A DNA stretch of 64,000 bases from UBA1858 sp963976865 (GCA_963976865.1 CAXBLY010000001.1:496001-560000); one strand, 5' to 3'. Numbered from the stretch's first letter, positions 52,298 through 61,178 are shown. Notes: generated by a model from the letters alone, not told the origin. Numbers and translations: made by a program.

Positions 52298-53236
52298 TTA
52301 ATTGAGTGTTAGCGTGCCAACCAGCTCGGAGACATGTGAGAGTTGATTGTTATTTAGATAATCACAAATAGTCTGATTAATGCTGGCACATATTAGAGGG
52401 TCATAGTACAGACCTGTTCCTATTCCAACAGCACTCGCGCCTGCAATAATAAATTCCAGGGCGTCTTCACCGGAGCAGATTCCACCCTGGCCGATAATGG
52501 GAATATTATGTTCTTTACATACCTGGTAAACCTGATGCACTTTAAGCAATGCAATCGGTTTAATTGCTGGTCCTGATAATCCGCCCTGATTATTTCCTAT
52601 CACGGGTTTTCGTGAACTAATATCTATTGCCATTCCCATTAATGTATTAATCACGGCAAATCCATCAGTCCCGGCTTCAATGCAGCGCTTGGCGTTGTAG
52701 GCAATATCAGTCTGGTTAGGCGATAATTTTGTGATTATGGGTTTGTTTGTGACAGCACGACACGCTTCTACTACACGAGCAGACATGTCTGGGTCATTCC
52801 CAAATGCGACACCGCCCTGTTTGACATTCGGGCATGAGATATTGATTTCAATAGCGTCGATGGGGGAATCATCGAATATTCGAGTGACCTCAGTATATTC
52901 TTCAATGGTCGATCCGGAGACATTTGCAATGTAACGTGTTTCGTTAAAATCCAGTTTGGGAAGGTAGTCGTTAACGACGGCGTTGACGCCAGGATTTTGC
53001 AGGCCAATTGCATTCAGCATACCCGACGGTGTCTCGTATACCCTGTGTGCGGGGTTACCGAGGCGATTTTCCAGTGTCGTTCCTTTTAGGCATATCGCTC
53101 CAACTTCCTGATTAGAATATCCCACCACACGCGTGTATTCTTGTCCAAAACCCACGCAGCCGGAAAGTAACACCAGGGGTGTTTGAAATTCCAGACCACA
53201 AAACCTGCTATGTAATTGTTTATATTTAGAGCTCAT
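52298..53236 (-). CDS. Dihydroorotate dehydrogenase, class 1B-like catalytic subunit
   Basis: An FMN TIM-barrel enzyme that oxidises dihydroorotate in pyrimidine synthesis. The 312-residue protein has the class 1 catalytic Cys135 in INISCPNVKQGG, unlike the Ser of the membrane class 2 enzyme usual in gammaproteobacteria. The blocks INTLMGMAID and GGLSGPAIKPIAL match the PyrD of class 1B, which normally works with the Fe-S/FAD subunit PyrK. No pyrK is adjacent. Its ATG shares bases with the divergent trmL start. A related dihydropyrimidine-type enzyme cannot be excluded. Confidence 0.85.
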   Translation of the reverse strand: MSSKYKQLHSRFCGLEFQTPLVLLSGCVGFGQEYTRVVGYSNQEVGAICLKGTTLENRLGNPAHRVYETPSGMLNAIGLQNPGVNAVVNDYLPKLDFNETRYIANVSGSTIEEYTEVTRIFDDSPIDAIEINISCPNVKQGGVAFGNDPDMSARVVEACRAVTNKPIITKLSPNQTDIAYNAKRCIEAGTDGFAVINTLMGMAIDISSRKPVIGNNQGGLSGPAIKPIALLKVHQVYQVCKEHNIPIIGQGGICSGEDALEFIIAGASAVGIGTGLYYDPLICASINQTICDYLNNNQLSHVSELVGTLTLN

Positions 53237-53699
53237 GTTTCATATCGTTTTATATCAGCCTGAAATACCGCCCAATACTGGTAATATTATGCGCCTCTGC
53301 GCGAACAGTGGCTGTCAGTTGCACCTGATCCACCCTCTTGGCTTTGAGCTTGATGATAAGCGTATGCGCCGTGCCGGACTGGATTATATAGACAAGAGTC
53401 TAGTACATGAATATCCAGATTACGCTAGTTGCCTGGAAAATTTTTCGGGATGCCGACTATTTGCCTGTTCTACGAAAGGGACAGGTAACTATAGTCAAAT
53501 AGACTATCAGGCAGGCGATGTACTTATATTTGGCCCTGAAACGCGCGGTCTGCCAGATGACATACTAAACACATTCGATAAAAAAAATATTCTGCGTGTA
53601 CCCATGCTGGAGACGAGTCGCAGTATTAACTTATCCAATACAGTGTCTATATTTATTTTTGAAGCCTGGCGGCAAAACAATTTTGCGGGGGCAAGTTAA
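53235..53699 (+). CDS. trmL: tRNA (cytidine/uridine-34-2'-O)-methyltransferase TrmL
   Basis: TrmL 2'-O-methylates the wobble base of tRNA-Leu isoacceptors. The 154-residue SPOUT protein shows the family start IVLYQPEIPPNTGNIMRLCA, then KRMRRAGLDYID, FGPETRGLP and the knot motif SINLSNTVSIFIFEAWRQ. It is packed without any gap between two minus-strand genes: its start lies in the CATG shared with the upstream gene, and its stop overlaps that of gpsA in TTAA. Confidence 0.95.
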   Translation: MFHIVLYQPEIPPNTGNIMRLCANSGCQLHLIHPLGFELDDKRMRRAGLDYIDKSLVHEYPDYASCLENFSGCRLFACSTKGTGNYSQIDYQAGDVLIFGPETRGLPDDILNTFDKKNILRVPMLETSRSINLSNTVSIFIFEAWRQNNFAGAS

Positions 53700-54703
53700 T
53701 CAGCTTCGTTTTTGAGTGAGCGAGACAGCAATTCTTCAACGGCTTCACGAGGAGGCTTGCTGTTGTATAAAACTTCATATACCTGAGTACTGATAGGTAA
53801 CTCGATATCAAGGTTTTTTGCTAGATCAAACACAACTTTAGCGGCGTATTTACCCTCGATCACCTGGCCTATTTCCTGTTCGACCTGCTGTAAGGATTTG
53901 CCAGCACCCAAACCCAACCCAAAGCGGCGATTACGTGACATGTTTTCAGTACAGGTGAGTACGATATCGCCAATACCTGAAAGGCCTGAAAATGTATCAG
54001 TGTTGACATCAAGTTTTTTGCCAAAACGTGTCATCTCCGCAATTCCTCTGGTGATTAGTGCTGCACGTGCATTTGCACCAAACTGCAAGCCATCTATGAT
54101 ACCGGCGGCGATAGCTAGAATATTTTTAAAGGTTCCTCCTATTTCAACACCGGTTACATCAGTGCTGATGTATGTACGAAATAAGGGATGGTGAAATAAC
54201 TGCGCTGCATCATGAGCAAAAGTTTCATTGCCTGATGCGATAGTGACGGCGGTTGGTAGTCCTTTACCAACTTCCTGGGCAAATGAAGGGCCAGACAGAA
54301 TTGCTGTATTAATGTTGGGGCTTAATTCTTCTTCCGCTACCTGATGTAAAAACTTCCCGCTGCCTTGTTCCAGACCTTTGCAAGCCCAGATTATACCGCG
54401 TAAATTTTCTGATGCGTGTGCGTTGATGCGCTGCATCATGTCGCGCATGGTGGTGCTGGGTACCGCCATTACCATGTATGTGCACTGGTGTACCAAGCGG
54501 GCTAAATCAGTACCAGGAACAATGTTTTCAGGAAGGGTGATACCGGGTAGGTAGCGCTTGTTTTCTCTGCTGTTTATGACTTGTTGTAAAGCGTCAGAAT
54601 TTCTCGCCCAAAGATATATTTCTGGATGCAGCCTGGCAAGATGTATGGATAATGCAGTCCCCCATGCGCCGGCTCCAAATACGCCAATTGTTGATTCAGT
54701 CAT
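53696..54703 (-). CDS. gpsA: NAD(P)-dependent glycerol-3-phosphate dehydrogenase
   Basis: GpsA reduces dihydroxyacetone phosphate to sn-glycerol-3-P for phospholipid synthesis. The 335-residue protein has the nucleotide-binding motif GAGAWGTALSIHLA near the N-terminus, the block AILSGPSFAQEVGKGLPTA and the substrate region NARAALITRGIAEM. It lies after yibN-grxC-secB as in E. coli. secB precedes it by 33 bp. Confidence 0.97.
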   Translation of the reverse strand: MTESTIGVFGAGAWGTALSIHLARLHPEIYLWARNSDALQQVINSRENKRYLPGITLPENIVPGTDLARLVHQCTYMVMAVPSTTMRDMMQRINAHASENLRGIIWACKGLEQGSGKFLHQVAEEELSPNINTAILSGPSFAQEVGKGLPTAVTIASGNETFAHDAAQLFHHPLFRTYISTDVTGVEIGGTFKNILAIAAGIIDGLQFGANARAALITRGIAEMTRFGKKLDVNTDTFSGLSGIGDIVLTCTENMSRNRRFGLGLGAGKSLQQVEQEIGQVIEGKYAAKVVFDLAKNLDIELPISTQVYEVLYNSKPPREAVEELLSRSLKNEAD

Positions 54704-54736
54704 GCTGATGTCTCCTGCAATAATTTGCGAGAGAGT

Positions 54737-55195
54737 TTAGTGCTTGGTCTCTTCGCTTGCCTGCTGTTCTTTTAGCGTTGCCAGTTGCTGTGAATACAGT
54801 GCATCAAAATTTACCGGAGACAGCAGTAATGGAGGAAAGCCACCCTTGCCAACAAGGTCAGAAACAGCTTCACGGGCAAAAGGAAATAATGTATGCGGAC
54901 AATAGCTACCTAGCAGATGATTTCTCTGGTCTTTCGGGAAATTCTTTATCAGAAAAACACCCGACTGTTTTAACTCTACCAGAAAAGCTGTTTTTTCATT
55001 TTGAGAAGATGTCACTTCCACGTTGAGAGTAACTTCATAAAGTTCGTCTGTTAGTTTTGCATTCTGTGCGGTCAGGTGAATATCCGTTTTTGGTTGCCAT
55101 TTTTCACGAAAAACTTCCGGAGAATTGGGTGATTCAAAAGACGCATCTTTAAGAAAAATCTTTTGAATCTCAAACTTCTGTTCGTTGTCGGCCAT
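54737..55195 (-). CDS. secB: Protein-export chaperone SecB
   Basis: SecB keeps preproteins unfolded and delivers them to SecA. The 152-residue protein has the SecB blocks QKIFLKDASFESPNSP and SYCPHTLFPFAREAVSDLVGKGGFPPLLLSPVNFD (quoted in parts: CPHTLFPFAREAVSDL; GGFPPLLLSPV). It is an acidic protein, as expected. It sits between grxC and gpsA. Confidence 0.96.
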   Translation of the reverse strand: MADNEQKFEIQKIFLKDASFESPNSPEVFREKWQPKTDIHLTAQNAKLTDELYEVTLNVEVTSSQNEKTAFLVELKQSGVFLIKNFPKDQRNHLLGSYCPHTLFPFAREAVSDLVGKGGFPPLLLSPVNFDALYSQQLATLKEQQASEETKH

Positions 55196-55249
55196 GGAGG
55201 TGCTTTGGTTATGATTAATGAATATGGAGTTGCTTGAACTGAATGATTG

Positions 55250-55513
55250 CTACACGCCCAGCATGTCGTTCAGTTTACCTTCACGATTCAATTCTGCTAA
55301 ATCATCGAATCCACCAACATGAGTATCACCAATGAAAATCTGGGGGATACTGGTGCGACCACTGAGTTTTTCCATCTCTTCGCGCAAGGCTGGATCATCA
55401 TCAATCAATATTTCTTCATATTGGGCATCTTTACTATCAAGTAGTCGTTTTGCAGCATTGCAGTATGTACATAAACGACCGCTGTATACTTTAATATTTG
55501 GAGTAGTCATCAT
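55250..55513 (-). CDS. grxC: Glutaredoxin 3 (dithiol)
   Basis: A small glutathione-dependent thiol-disulfide oxidoreductase. The 87-residue protein has the active-site motif CTYC (residues 15-18) near the N-terminus, the cis-Pro block TSIPQIFIGDTHVGG and the C-terminal helix. It overlaps the rhodanese gene stop in ATGA; a second ATG right after (55510) is an equally possible start. It lies in the yibN-grxC-secB-gpsA order known from E. coli. Confidence 0.95.
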   Translation of the reverse strand: MMTTPNIKVYSGRLCTYCNAAKRLLDSKDAQYEEILIDDDPALREEMEKLSGRTSIPQIFIGDTHVGGFDDLAELNREGKLNDMLGV

Positions 55514-55932
55514 TTAACCATGGGTAAGTTAGCAGTTTTCCATCCCTCAATTCCGCCTTTGAGAGACATTACATTAGTGAAATTGTTTTTTTTCAATATC
55601 TCACATGCTGCTGAAGAACGATTACCTGTTTTGCAATAGGCGATAATCGGTTTTTCTGCATGTGTTTTTAGCTCATCGACACGCTGTTTTAGTACGCTTA
55701 ATGCCAAATGCTTGGAGTCCCGAATCGATCCTTGTGAGAGCTCATTACTTTCGCGCACATCGAGCATAATAGCGTCCTGCTTGTTGATCAGTTGCACGGC
55801 TTCGGTGGGAGTTACATCCTTAAACCCGCGCATGGCGCGTTTAATCTCCATGCGAATAATTAAGGCAATGATGATGCCCAGGGCAACGAATAAAATAATG
55901 TTGTTTGTAAAGAATTCAGAATCAGGAATCAT
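55510..55932 (-). CDS. yibN: Membrane-anchored rhodanese-like protein (YibN type)
   Basis: A 140-residue protein with one N-terminal membrane helix (about 10-27) and a cytoplasmic rhodanese domain. The sulfur-accepting Cys100 lies in the active loop YCKTGNRSS, preceded by LDVRESNEL (CH2A-like). Rhodanese domains carry persulfide sulfur. It lies directly downstream of an ArsR regulator with two sensor-like cysteines on the same strand (58-bp gap), and translationally overlaps grxC. The E. coli homologue has no firmly known function. Confidence 0.93.
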   Translation of the reverse strand: MIPDSEFFTNNIILFVALGIIIALIIRMEIKRAMRGFKDVTPTEAVQLINKQDAIMLDVRESNELSQGSIRDSKHLALSVLKQRVDELKTHAEKPIIAYCKTGNRSSAACEILKKNNFTNVMSLKGGIEGWKTANLPMVK

Positions 55933-55990
55933 AAGCTAGCTGCCCGTTATAATGGGCTGTATTATACGAATTAGTTAAGGGTGTTCTATT

Positions 55991-56338
55991 TTAATGTACA
56001 GAACAGAAAACATGCTGCATCATTTCAATGAGTTTCAGCGTGCGCTCATCACCGACTTTGTAAAATACCCGGTTGGCATCTTTACGAGACTTCAGTATAC
56101 CCTTGTCTCTGAGTATCGCGAGGTGTTGTGAAATGTTGCTTTGAGAGGTGCCTACATTTTCAACAATATCCTGTACGCTGACTTCCTGATCTCCAAGTAC
56201 ACACAGAATTTTCAATCTAAGTGGGTGGGACATCGCTTTCAGAGAGCGTGATGCTCTCTCTATATCATCCTCTTTTGCCATGAGGTCTGAACGATTGAGT
56301 GATACAAAGCCTGTTTCATTCATTTTGTTCGCTTCCAT
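55991..56338 (-). CDS. ArsR-family repressor with BigR/SqrR-like cysteine pair
   Basis: A 115-residue winged-helix repressor. The recognition region is TSQSNISQHLAILRDKGIL. It has two cysteines only: Cys46 in LRLKILCVLG and Cys112 in HVFCSVH, 66 residues apart. In the persulfide sensors BigR (Cys42/108) and SqrR (Cys41/107) the two sensing cysteines are also 66 apart and lie in the same helices. It lacks the ELCVCDL metal-binding motif of arsenic sensors. The rhodanese gene follows. ATG 56338 was taken as start; Met6 or Met20 are alternatives. The sensing role is inferred. Confidence 0.88.
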   Translation of the reverse strand: MEANKMNETGFVSLNRSDLMAKEDDIERASRSLKAMSHPLRLKILCVLGDQEVSVQDIVENVGTSQSNISQHLAILRDKGILKSRKDANRVFYKVGDERTLKLIEMMQHVFCSVH

Positions 56339-56356
56339 TCATATCCTAATAAATTA

Positions 56357-56369
56357 ATAATGGCATTAT
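56357..56369. promoter_or_regulatory. Candidate operator upstream of the ArsR gene
   Basis: ATAATGGCATTAT is a perfect 13-bp palindrome (6-bp arms around one base), 19 bp upstream of the ArsR start and 47 bp before the divergent envC start. AT-rich dyads of this kind are common ArsR-family operators. It could allow autoregulation and affect envC. Confidence 0.45.
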
Positions 56370-56415
56370 CTAATATTCTAAACCATTAATACGCTGATAA
56401 TAGTCGGGAATTTGT

Positions 56416-57612
56416 TTGTTGAATAGCCTTTTCCTACATTTTAATGAGACAAAGATTAAGCTGTCATCGGCAGCTTCTCTGGGTATATTCTTATTTTTCA
56501 GTATGTTAGCTATAGATTTGGCTATCGCAAGTGAAGAATTAGAGCAAACCCAGCAACAATTAGACAAGATAACAAATATTATTCAACAAATAGAGAGCGA
56601 TCTCGCAAAAAATGTTAATAATCATGATGTTGTGCGTAAGGAAATGGGGCGGCTGGATCAGGAGATCGGTAAACTGCACCAGCAAATGAAAGAGTCAAAA
56701 TCCAGGATTGCCAGCAGCAGAAATGAATACCGGCAGCTACAGGCGGAGAAAGCCACGCTGGACAAAGCACTTGCTGATCAAGGCGACCTGCTTAAGAAGC
56801 AGATTCGAAACAGCTATAGCAGTCGTTCACAAAGTAAGTGGAAGCTGTTGCTGAGCCAGAACAGTTTACAGGATGCGGGGAGAAACTCTGTTATTTACGA
56901 TTATATCCATCAGGCACGTGCCGAACAGATTAATCACATTAGTAAATTAACCAATGAGATAAAAGAGAACCAGCTTGCACTCAAACAGCAGCAGGAAACG
57001 CTGCAAAATTTGCTCAAAAACCAATCAATTGAGCAATCTGGGCTGGAAAAAGCACGTGTCAGCAAGGAAAAAGCACAACGTGAGCTTGAACAAAGTATTG
57101 AGATTAAGCAGAGCAGTCTCAAGCAAGAGCAGAACAAGAAGAACAAATTACAGAAGTTACTGAAAAAGTTAACTATTAAGAAGTCGAAAGGGCAATTTGC
57201 CGCTAATACAGGGAAGCTGGTCTGGCCAACCGAAGGTAAGCTAAAGCATCGTTTTGGAGAGAACAAACAGGGTTCGGCCGGTTTGCAGTGGAGTGGTGTA
57301 TCGATTCATGCGGATAGAGGAAATGAAATAAAGGCGATCTATCCCGGGACGGTGGTTTTTTCTGACTGGTTTGACCACTATGGATGGCTAGTGATTATTG
57401 ACCATGGAGATGGCTTCATGAGCTTATATGCACATGCTGAAGGCCTGTATAAAAATGTAGATGATTATGTTACACAGGGAGAATTAATAGCTGTGGTCGG
57501 TGATTCGGGAGATGTCGATCAAACAAGTTTATATTTTGAGATTCGTCGCCAAGGTACGCCAGTAGATCCTGCAGACTGGTGTGTTTCCCCCAAGATGGCT
57601 TATTCTCCATAA
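56416..57612 (+). CDS. envC: Murein hydrolase activator EnvC
   Basis: EnvC activates the amidases AmiA/AmiB at the division septum. The 398-residue protein has a hydrophobic signal sequence (about 18-38) and a long coiled coil rich in Gln/Lys/Glu (about 40-255). A C-terminal LytM/M23-like domain follows (about 265-398, GWLVIIDHGDGFMSLYAHAE). The last metal-ligand motif is degenerate (SLYFEIR instead of HLHFEIR), which fits an activator without its own peptidase activity. The start is TTG at 56416; no ATG precedes the signal sequence. Confidence 0.92.
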   Translation: MLNSLFLHFNETKIKLSSAASLGIFLFFSMLAIDLAIASEELEQTQQQLDKITNIIQQIESDLAKNVNNHDVVRKEMGRLDQEIGKLHQQMKESKSRIASSRNEYRQLQAEKATLDKALADQGDLLKKQIRNSYSSRSQSKWKLLLSQNSLQDAGRNSVIYDYIHQARAEQINHISKLTNEIKENQLALKQQQETLQNLLKNQSIEQSGLEKARVSKEKAQRELEQSIEIKQSSLKQEQNKKNKLQKLLKKLTIKKSKGQFAANTGKLVWPTEGKLKHRFGENKQGSAGLQWSGVSIHADRGNEIKAIYPGTVVFSDWFDHYGWLVIIDHGDGFMSLYAHAEGLYKNVDDYVTQGELIAVVGDSGDVDQTSLYFEIRRQGTPVDPADWCVSPKMAYSP

Positions 57613-57692
57613 TATTGAATATAAAGATAGAAAGACTAAACAACCAGTAGCGTTTATCTCTCAGGAGCACTATCGCCACAAGGAGCAAATTC

Positions 57693-59021
57693 ATGAAAAG
57701 CGTAAGACCCCTAAGTTTAGGACTAACCATTGGTTTACTCATAGGCTTGTTGATAGCAGGAAGCCACCAGGTATTTGCAAAACGTGACAGCGCAGTGCTT
57801 GAGCTACCGTTATCTGATATTCAGTTGTTTACTGATATATACGCGCGCATCAAAAAGGATTATGTCGAGGAAGTCGGTGATCATGACCTTCTGGAAGGCG
57901 CAATACGCGGCATGCTTGGCAGCCTGGATCCGCACTCATCCTATTTAAGCCAGGAAGAATTTAAAGAATTACAGATCGGTACTACCGGAGAATTTGGCGG
58001 ACTAGGTATTGAAGTAGGGATGGAAAATGGCTTTGTGCGTGTGATCTCGCCGATTGAGGATACGCCTGCAGACAAGGCGGGTGTCAAGGCGGGAGACGTA
58101 ATAATCAAGCTGGACGAAACCCAGGTGAAAGGGCTAACGCTGAACGAAGCTGTGAAGCTAATGCGCGGAAAACGCGGATCAAAAATTTTGTTAACCATTG
58201 TGCGGGAAGGTGAAGTAAAGCCGCTGGAAATCTCGGTGACTCGTGATGTAATTCGCGTGAAAAGTGTACGTAGCCGCATTCTGGAGCCGGGTTATGGGTA
58301 TATTCGCATTTCCAGTTTTCAGTCCAAAACAACACGTAATGTGATATCGGCAGTGGAAAAGTTATTGGCTAAATCTGATCAAAACCTAAAAGGACTGGTA
58401 CTGGATTTACGCAACAACCCTGGCGGGGTATTAACAGGTGCTGTTGGCGTGTCGGATATATTTCTTGCTGATGGAGAATTGATAGTCTTCACTAAAGGTC
58501 GGGTTGAAGATGCAGAGTTAAATTATAGTGCAAGCACTAATGACACTGTGAATGGCATTCCCATTATTGTTCTGATCAATGAAGGATCGGCATCCGCTTC
58601 TGAAATTGTTGCGGGTGCATTACAGGATCATAAACGCGCAGTGATTATGGGACAGAAATCATTTGGTAAAGGTTCTGTGCAAACCATATTACCACTCAAG
58701 GAAGATGCTGCATTAAAGCTGACTACAGCGAGATACTACACACCTTCTGGCAAATCCATTCAGGGTGAAGGCATCAATCCGGATATTCTGGTAGAAGAAA
58801 TTTATGACGGTGAAGGTGCAGAAAACAAGAAGTTTGAGTTTGTGCGTGAAGCAGATTTAAAAGGGCATTTGGAAAATAATCAGGAAAAGAATAAAGACAA
58901 GCCCCAAAAAGAAGTAAAACGTATTACAATTGCGGTTGATAGCGAAGAAGATGCCGTGCTGAACGAAGCGCTGAGCATTCTTAAGGATTTGGCAAAAGAT
59001 AAAGATTCTGCGAGTGCATAA
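57693..59021 (+). CDS. ctpA: Carboxy-terminal processing protease CtpA (S41 family)
   Basis: A periplasmic serine protease that trims C-termini of exported proteins and, in related bacteria, degrades murein hydrolases. The 442-residue protein has a signal sequence, a PDZ domain (about 95-180, GLGIEVGMENGFVRVISPIE) and an S41 core. The Ser/Lys dyad fits Ser301 in EGSASASE and Lys326 in SFGKGSVQT, spaced 25 as in CtpB. AAGGAG precedes ATG 57693. It lies between envC and the yibQ-like gene, so it may act in cell-wall turnover. Confidence 0.95.
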   Translation: MKSVRPLSLGLTIGLLIGLLIAGSHQVFAKRDSAVLELPLSDIQLFTDIYARIKKDYVEEVGDHDLLEGAIRGMLGSLDPHSSYLSQEEFKELQIGTTGEFGGLGIEVGMENGFVRVISPIEDTPADKAGVKAGDVIIKLDETQVKGLTLNEAVKLMRGKRGSKILLTIVREGEVKPLEISVTRDVIRVKSVRSRILEPGYGYIRISSFQSKTTRNVISAVEKLLAKSDQNLKGLVLDLRNNPGGVLTGAVGVSDIFLADGELIVFTKGRVEDAELNYSASTNDTVNGIPIIVLINEGSASASEIVAGALQDHKRAVIMGQKSFGKGSVQTILPLKEDAALKLTTARYYTPSGKSIQGEGINPDILVEEIYDGEGAENKKFEFVREADLKGHLENNQEKNKDKPQKEVKRITIAVDSEEDAVLNEALSILKDLAKDKDSASA

Positions 59022-59862
59022 ACCACTTAATCTAGAAAAGCTAACACGCGAAACAATTTCAAACACAGGCCGCTTCTTCATAGGGGCGGCCTTGTTGCTG
59101 TCCGTTGCCGGCTTGTGTGCTGAAGAATCTCTGGTCGCGCAGGAGACTTACAAGGTCGCTATTATTATTGATGATCTTGGCAATAACCTTCAGCAGGGTC
59201 GCGCCTTGATCGATCTTCCTTACCAGCTTACTTATTCATTCCTCCCTAATCGTCCCTACTCGCAACGTCTGGCGAAGATGGCAGCATCCAATGGCAAAGA
59301 AGTGATGGTGCATCTGCCTATGCAGTCTGCACGCCGGTCAGACCTGGGATCTGGTGCGCTTACTCTTGAGTTAACACAAACTGAGTTTCAGGAATCAGTT
59401 CAGGTCAGTATTGATTCTGTGCCGCATGCACGCGGTGTTAATAACCATATGGGCAGCTTGTTAACGCAACATCCCGGGCATATGTCATGGTTAATGGAAG
59501 TGCTTTCAAACAGGGGGGATAACCTTTATTTTGTAGACAGCAAAACCACAGCACTGACCGTGGCCAGCCAAATCGCGAATGAACACTATATCCCTAATAT
59601 TTCAAGAGACGTATTTATTGATAGCAGTAAGCATGAACCAGATATAAGACGCCAGCTTAAATACTTAAAAAAAATAGCGGCGCGTAAAGGTTTTGCGGTG
59701 GCGATAGGCCATCCCTATGCCTCAACCATTAAATTATTAAGCGACTATCTGCCAACATTGCTGGAACACAACATAGAAGTGGTGCCAGTGACCAAGTTGA
59801 TTGAATTGCGCACACAAAAACAGCAATGGCCAAAGTTAACGGCTAATCTGACATCAGAATAA
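59014..59862 (+). CDS. yibQ: Divergent polysaccharide deacetylase family protein (YibQ type)
   Basis: A 282-residue periplasmic protein of the divergent polysaccharide deacetylase (DUF610) family, function unknown. It has an N-terminal signal region (about 20-35) and the family blocks VAIIIDDLGNNLQQG, VMVHLPMQ, ARGVNNHMGS and VAIGHPY. The start is GTG at 59014 inside the last codons of ctpA, implying coupled translation. It is commonly found next to envC and ctpA. Confidence 0.92.
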   Translation: MHKPLNLEKLTRETISNTGRFFIGAALLLSVAGLCAEESLVAQETYKVAIIIDDLGNNLQQGRALIDLPYQLTYSFLPNRPYSQRLAKMAASNGKEVMVHLPMQSARRSDLGSGALTLELTQTEFQESVQVSIDSVPHARGVNNHMGSLLTQHPGHMSWLMEVLSNRGDNLYFVDSKTTALTVASQIANEHYIPNISRDVFIDSSKHEPDIRRQLKYLKKIAARKGFAVAIGHPYASTIKLLSDYLPTLLEHNIEVVPVTKLIELRTQKQQWPKLTANLTSE

Positions 59863-60127
59863 ATCATTTGCGACAACGTTTTAAAAGTAATTGGTCAAAA
59901 CTGATTAAGGAAAATAATATTCCATAATATGATTGCGGTTAATTCAGATCGTAATACTGCTAAAACTCACACTGTTCCAAAATGATGAACTACTCTCTTA
60001 AAGTGGTTCATTCATGTCACTGCGTACAGTGTTACGCAAATTAGGTCTTTTCAGTTTCGTACATTCCTCTATACTTTAAAAATCTACACAACAGTAGTTG
60101 TTTACAAAAGATATTCCAGATTAATAG

Positions 60128-60676
60128 ATGAATCGATTAGCCTTAAAACGCAAATATGTCCCTGGCTTTACTGTCATTGAATTGATGCTGACTATCGCCG
60201 TGGCTGGCGTAATACTTTCGTTAGGCGTGCCCTCATTTATCGGGCTGGTGGAAAGAAATCAGCTAACAAGCGGAATCAATGAATTCATTTCTTCCATGTC
60301 ACTGGCAAGGAGTGAGGCAATCAAGAGGAATCAGCGTGTATCAATTTGCCCCAGCAGCAATGGCGAAACATGTGCGGGCAATCAGTATGAAAATGGCTGG
60401 ATAATTTATGTAGATAGAAATTCAAACGGCAGTCGTCAAACAGGTTCTGAAGAACTGATATGGGTAAGTGACGCGCTGCCAGAAAGAATGACATTAAGAG
60501 GAGACGGCTGCTGTGGCAACAGCATCCCATACCTGGCTTCTGGCCAGATTTCCGGAATTGCCGGAAACATTCATCTCTGCAAGGAAAATGATGCTGACCG
60601 CTCAAGAAAAATTACCATCAACACCTTTGGCCGCGCACGACTCGACAGCGCAGGCTCAGACGATTGCGCAACATGA
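60128..60676 (+). CDS. fimT: Type IV minor pilin FimT/GspH-like
   Basis: A 182-residue prepilin. The type III signal is KYVPGFTVIELM: PilD would cut after Gly13, leaving Phe at +1 and Glu at +5. A hydrophobic helix and a GspH-like globular domain follow, with several cysteines including a CC pair. Minor pilins prime type IV pilus assembly. It starts the fimT-pilV-pilW-pilX-pilY1 operon; its stop overlaps pilV in ATGA. The 265-bp gap before it holds an imperfect dyad at 59986-60010 but no promoter I can name. Confidence 0.92.
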   Translation: MNRLALKRKYVPGFTVIELMLTIAVAGVILSLGVPSFIGLVERNQLTSGINEFISSMSLARSEAIKRNQRVSICPSSNGETCAGNQYENGWIIYVDRNSNGSRQTGSEELIWVSDALPERMTLRGDGCCGNSIPYLASGQISGIAGNIHLCKENDADRSRKITINTFGRARLDSAGSDDCAT

Positions 60677-61173
60677 ATAGCCAATACAAAACAATTCACC
60701 AGGGATTTAGCCTGATAGAAGTGCTCATCACTTTGGTGATATTCAGCATTGGCCTGCTTGGCCTGGCAAGTTTGCAAGGCCAAAGTATTGCCAGCAGCTA
60801 CAATGCACACCTTCGAACACAGGCAACCTCTTTAGCGAGCAGTATGATCGACCGCATGCGTGCCAACCGCCAGCAGGCTATGTCCACAGATGTGTATATA
60901 ACCGACTTCGGTGATGCGCCGCCAGGTTCGGCACCCAGTTGTACTGTTTCAAACTGTAGCCCGGATCAAATTGCAAATCTGGACCTGCTGGAGTGGAAAT
61001 GTAATTTAGGCAGTTATGAACAACAGAGTGCCTGCAATGGCCTGGTGTCACAGGCGACTTTACCCAGTGGTGATGGAGAGATTGCGCGCGTTGCCGGGCA
61101 AACACAGGTAACAGTGCGTTGGACAGATACTTCAGGCGATCAGCACACAGTTTCCATGTATACAGATTTATAA
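60673..61173 (+). CDS. pilV: Type IV minor pilin PilV
   Basis: From ATG 60673 a 166-residue prepilin with the cleavage site HQGFSLIEVLITLVIF (cut after Gly11, Glu at +5), then LGLASLQGQS and RMRANRQQA, as in PilV. A TTG 9 bases upstream is also in frame, but ATG overlaps the fimT stop in the usual ATGA manner. It is part of the minor-pilin priming complex with PilW, PilX and PilY1. Confidence 0.92.
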   Translation: MNSQYKTIHQGFSLIEVLITLVIFSIGLLGLASLQGQSIASSYNAHLRTQATSLASSMIDRMRANRQQAMSTDVYITDFGDAPPGSAPSCTVSNCSPDQIANLDLLEWKCNLGSYEQQSACNGLVSQATLPSGDGEIARVAGQTQVTVRWTDTSGDQHTVSMYTDL

Positions 61174-61178
61174 GCCAG

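Noticed and set aside
59986..60010. Dyad TGAACTAC/GTGGTTCA between the yibQ-like gene and fimT
   Set aside because: One mismatch, no T-run and no link to a promoter; too weak to call as terminator or operator.
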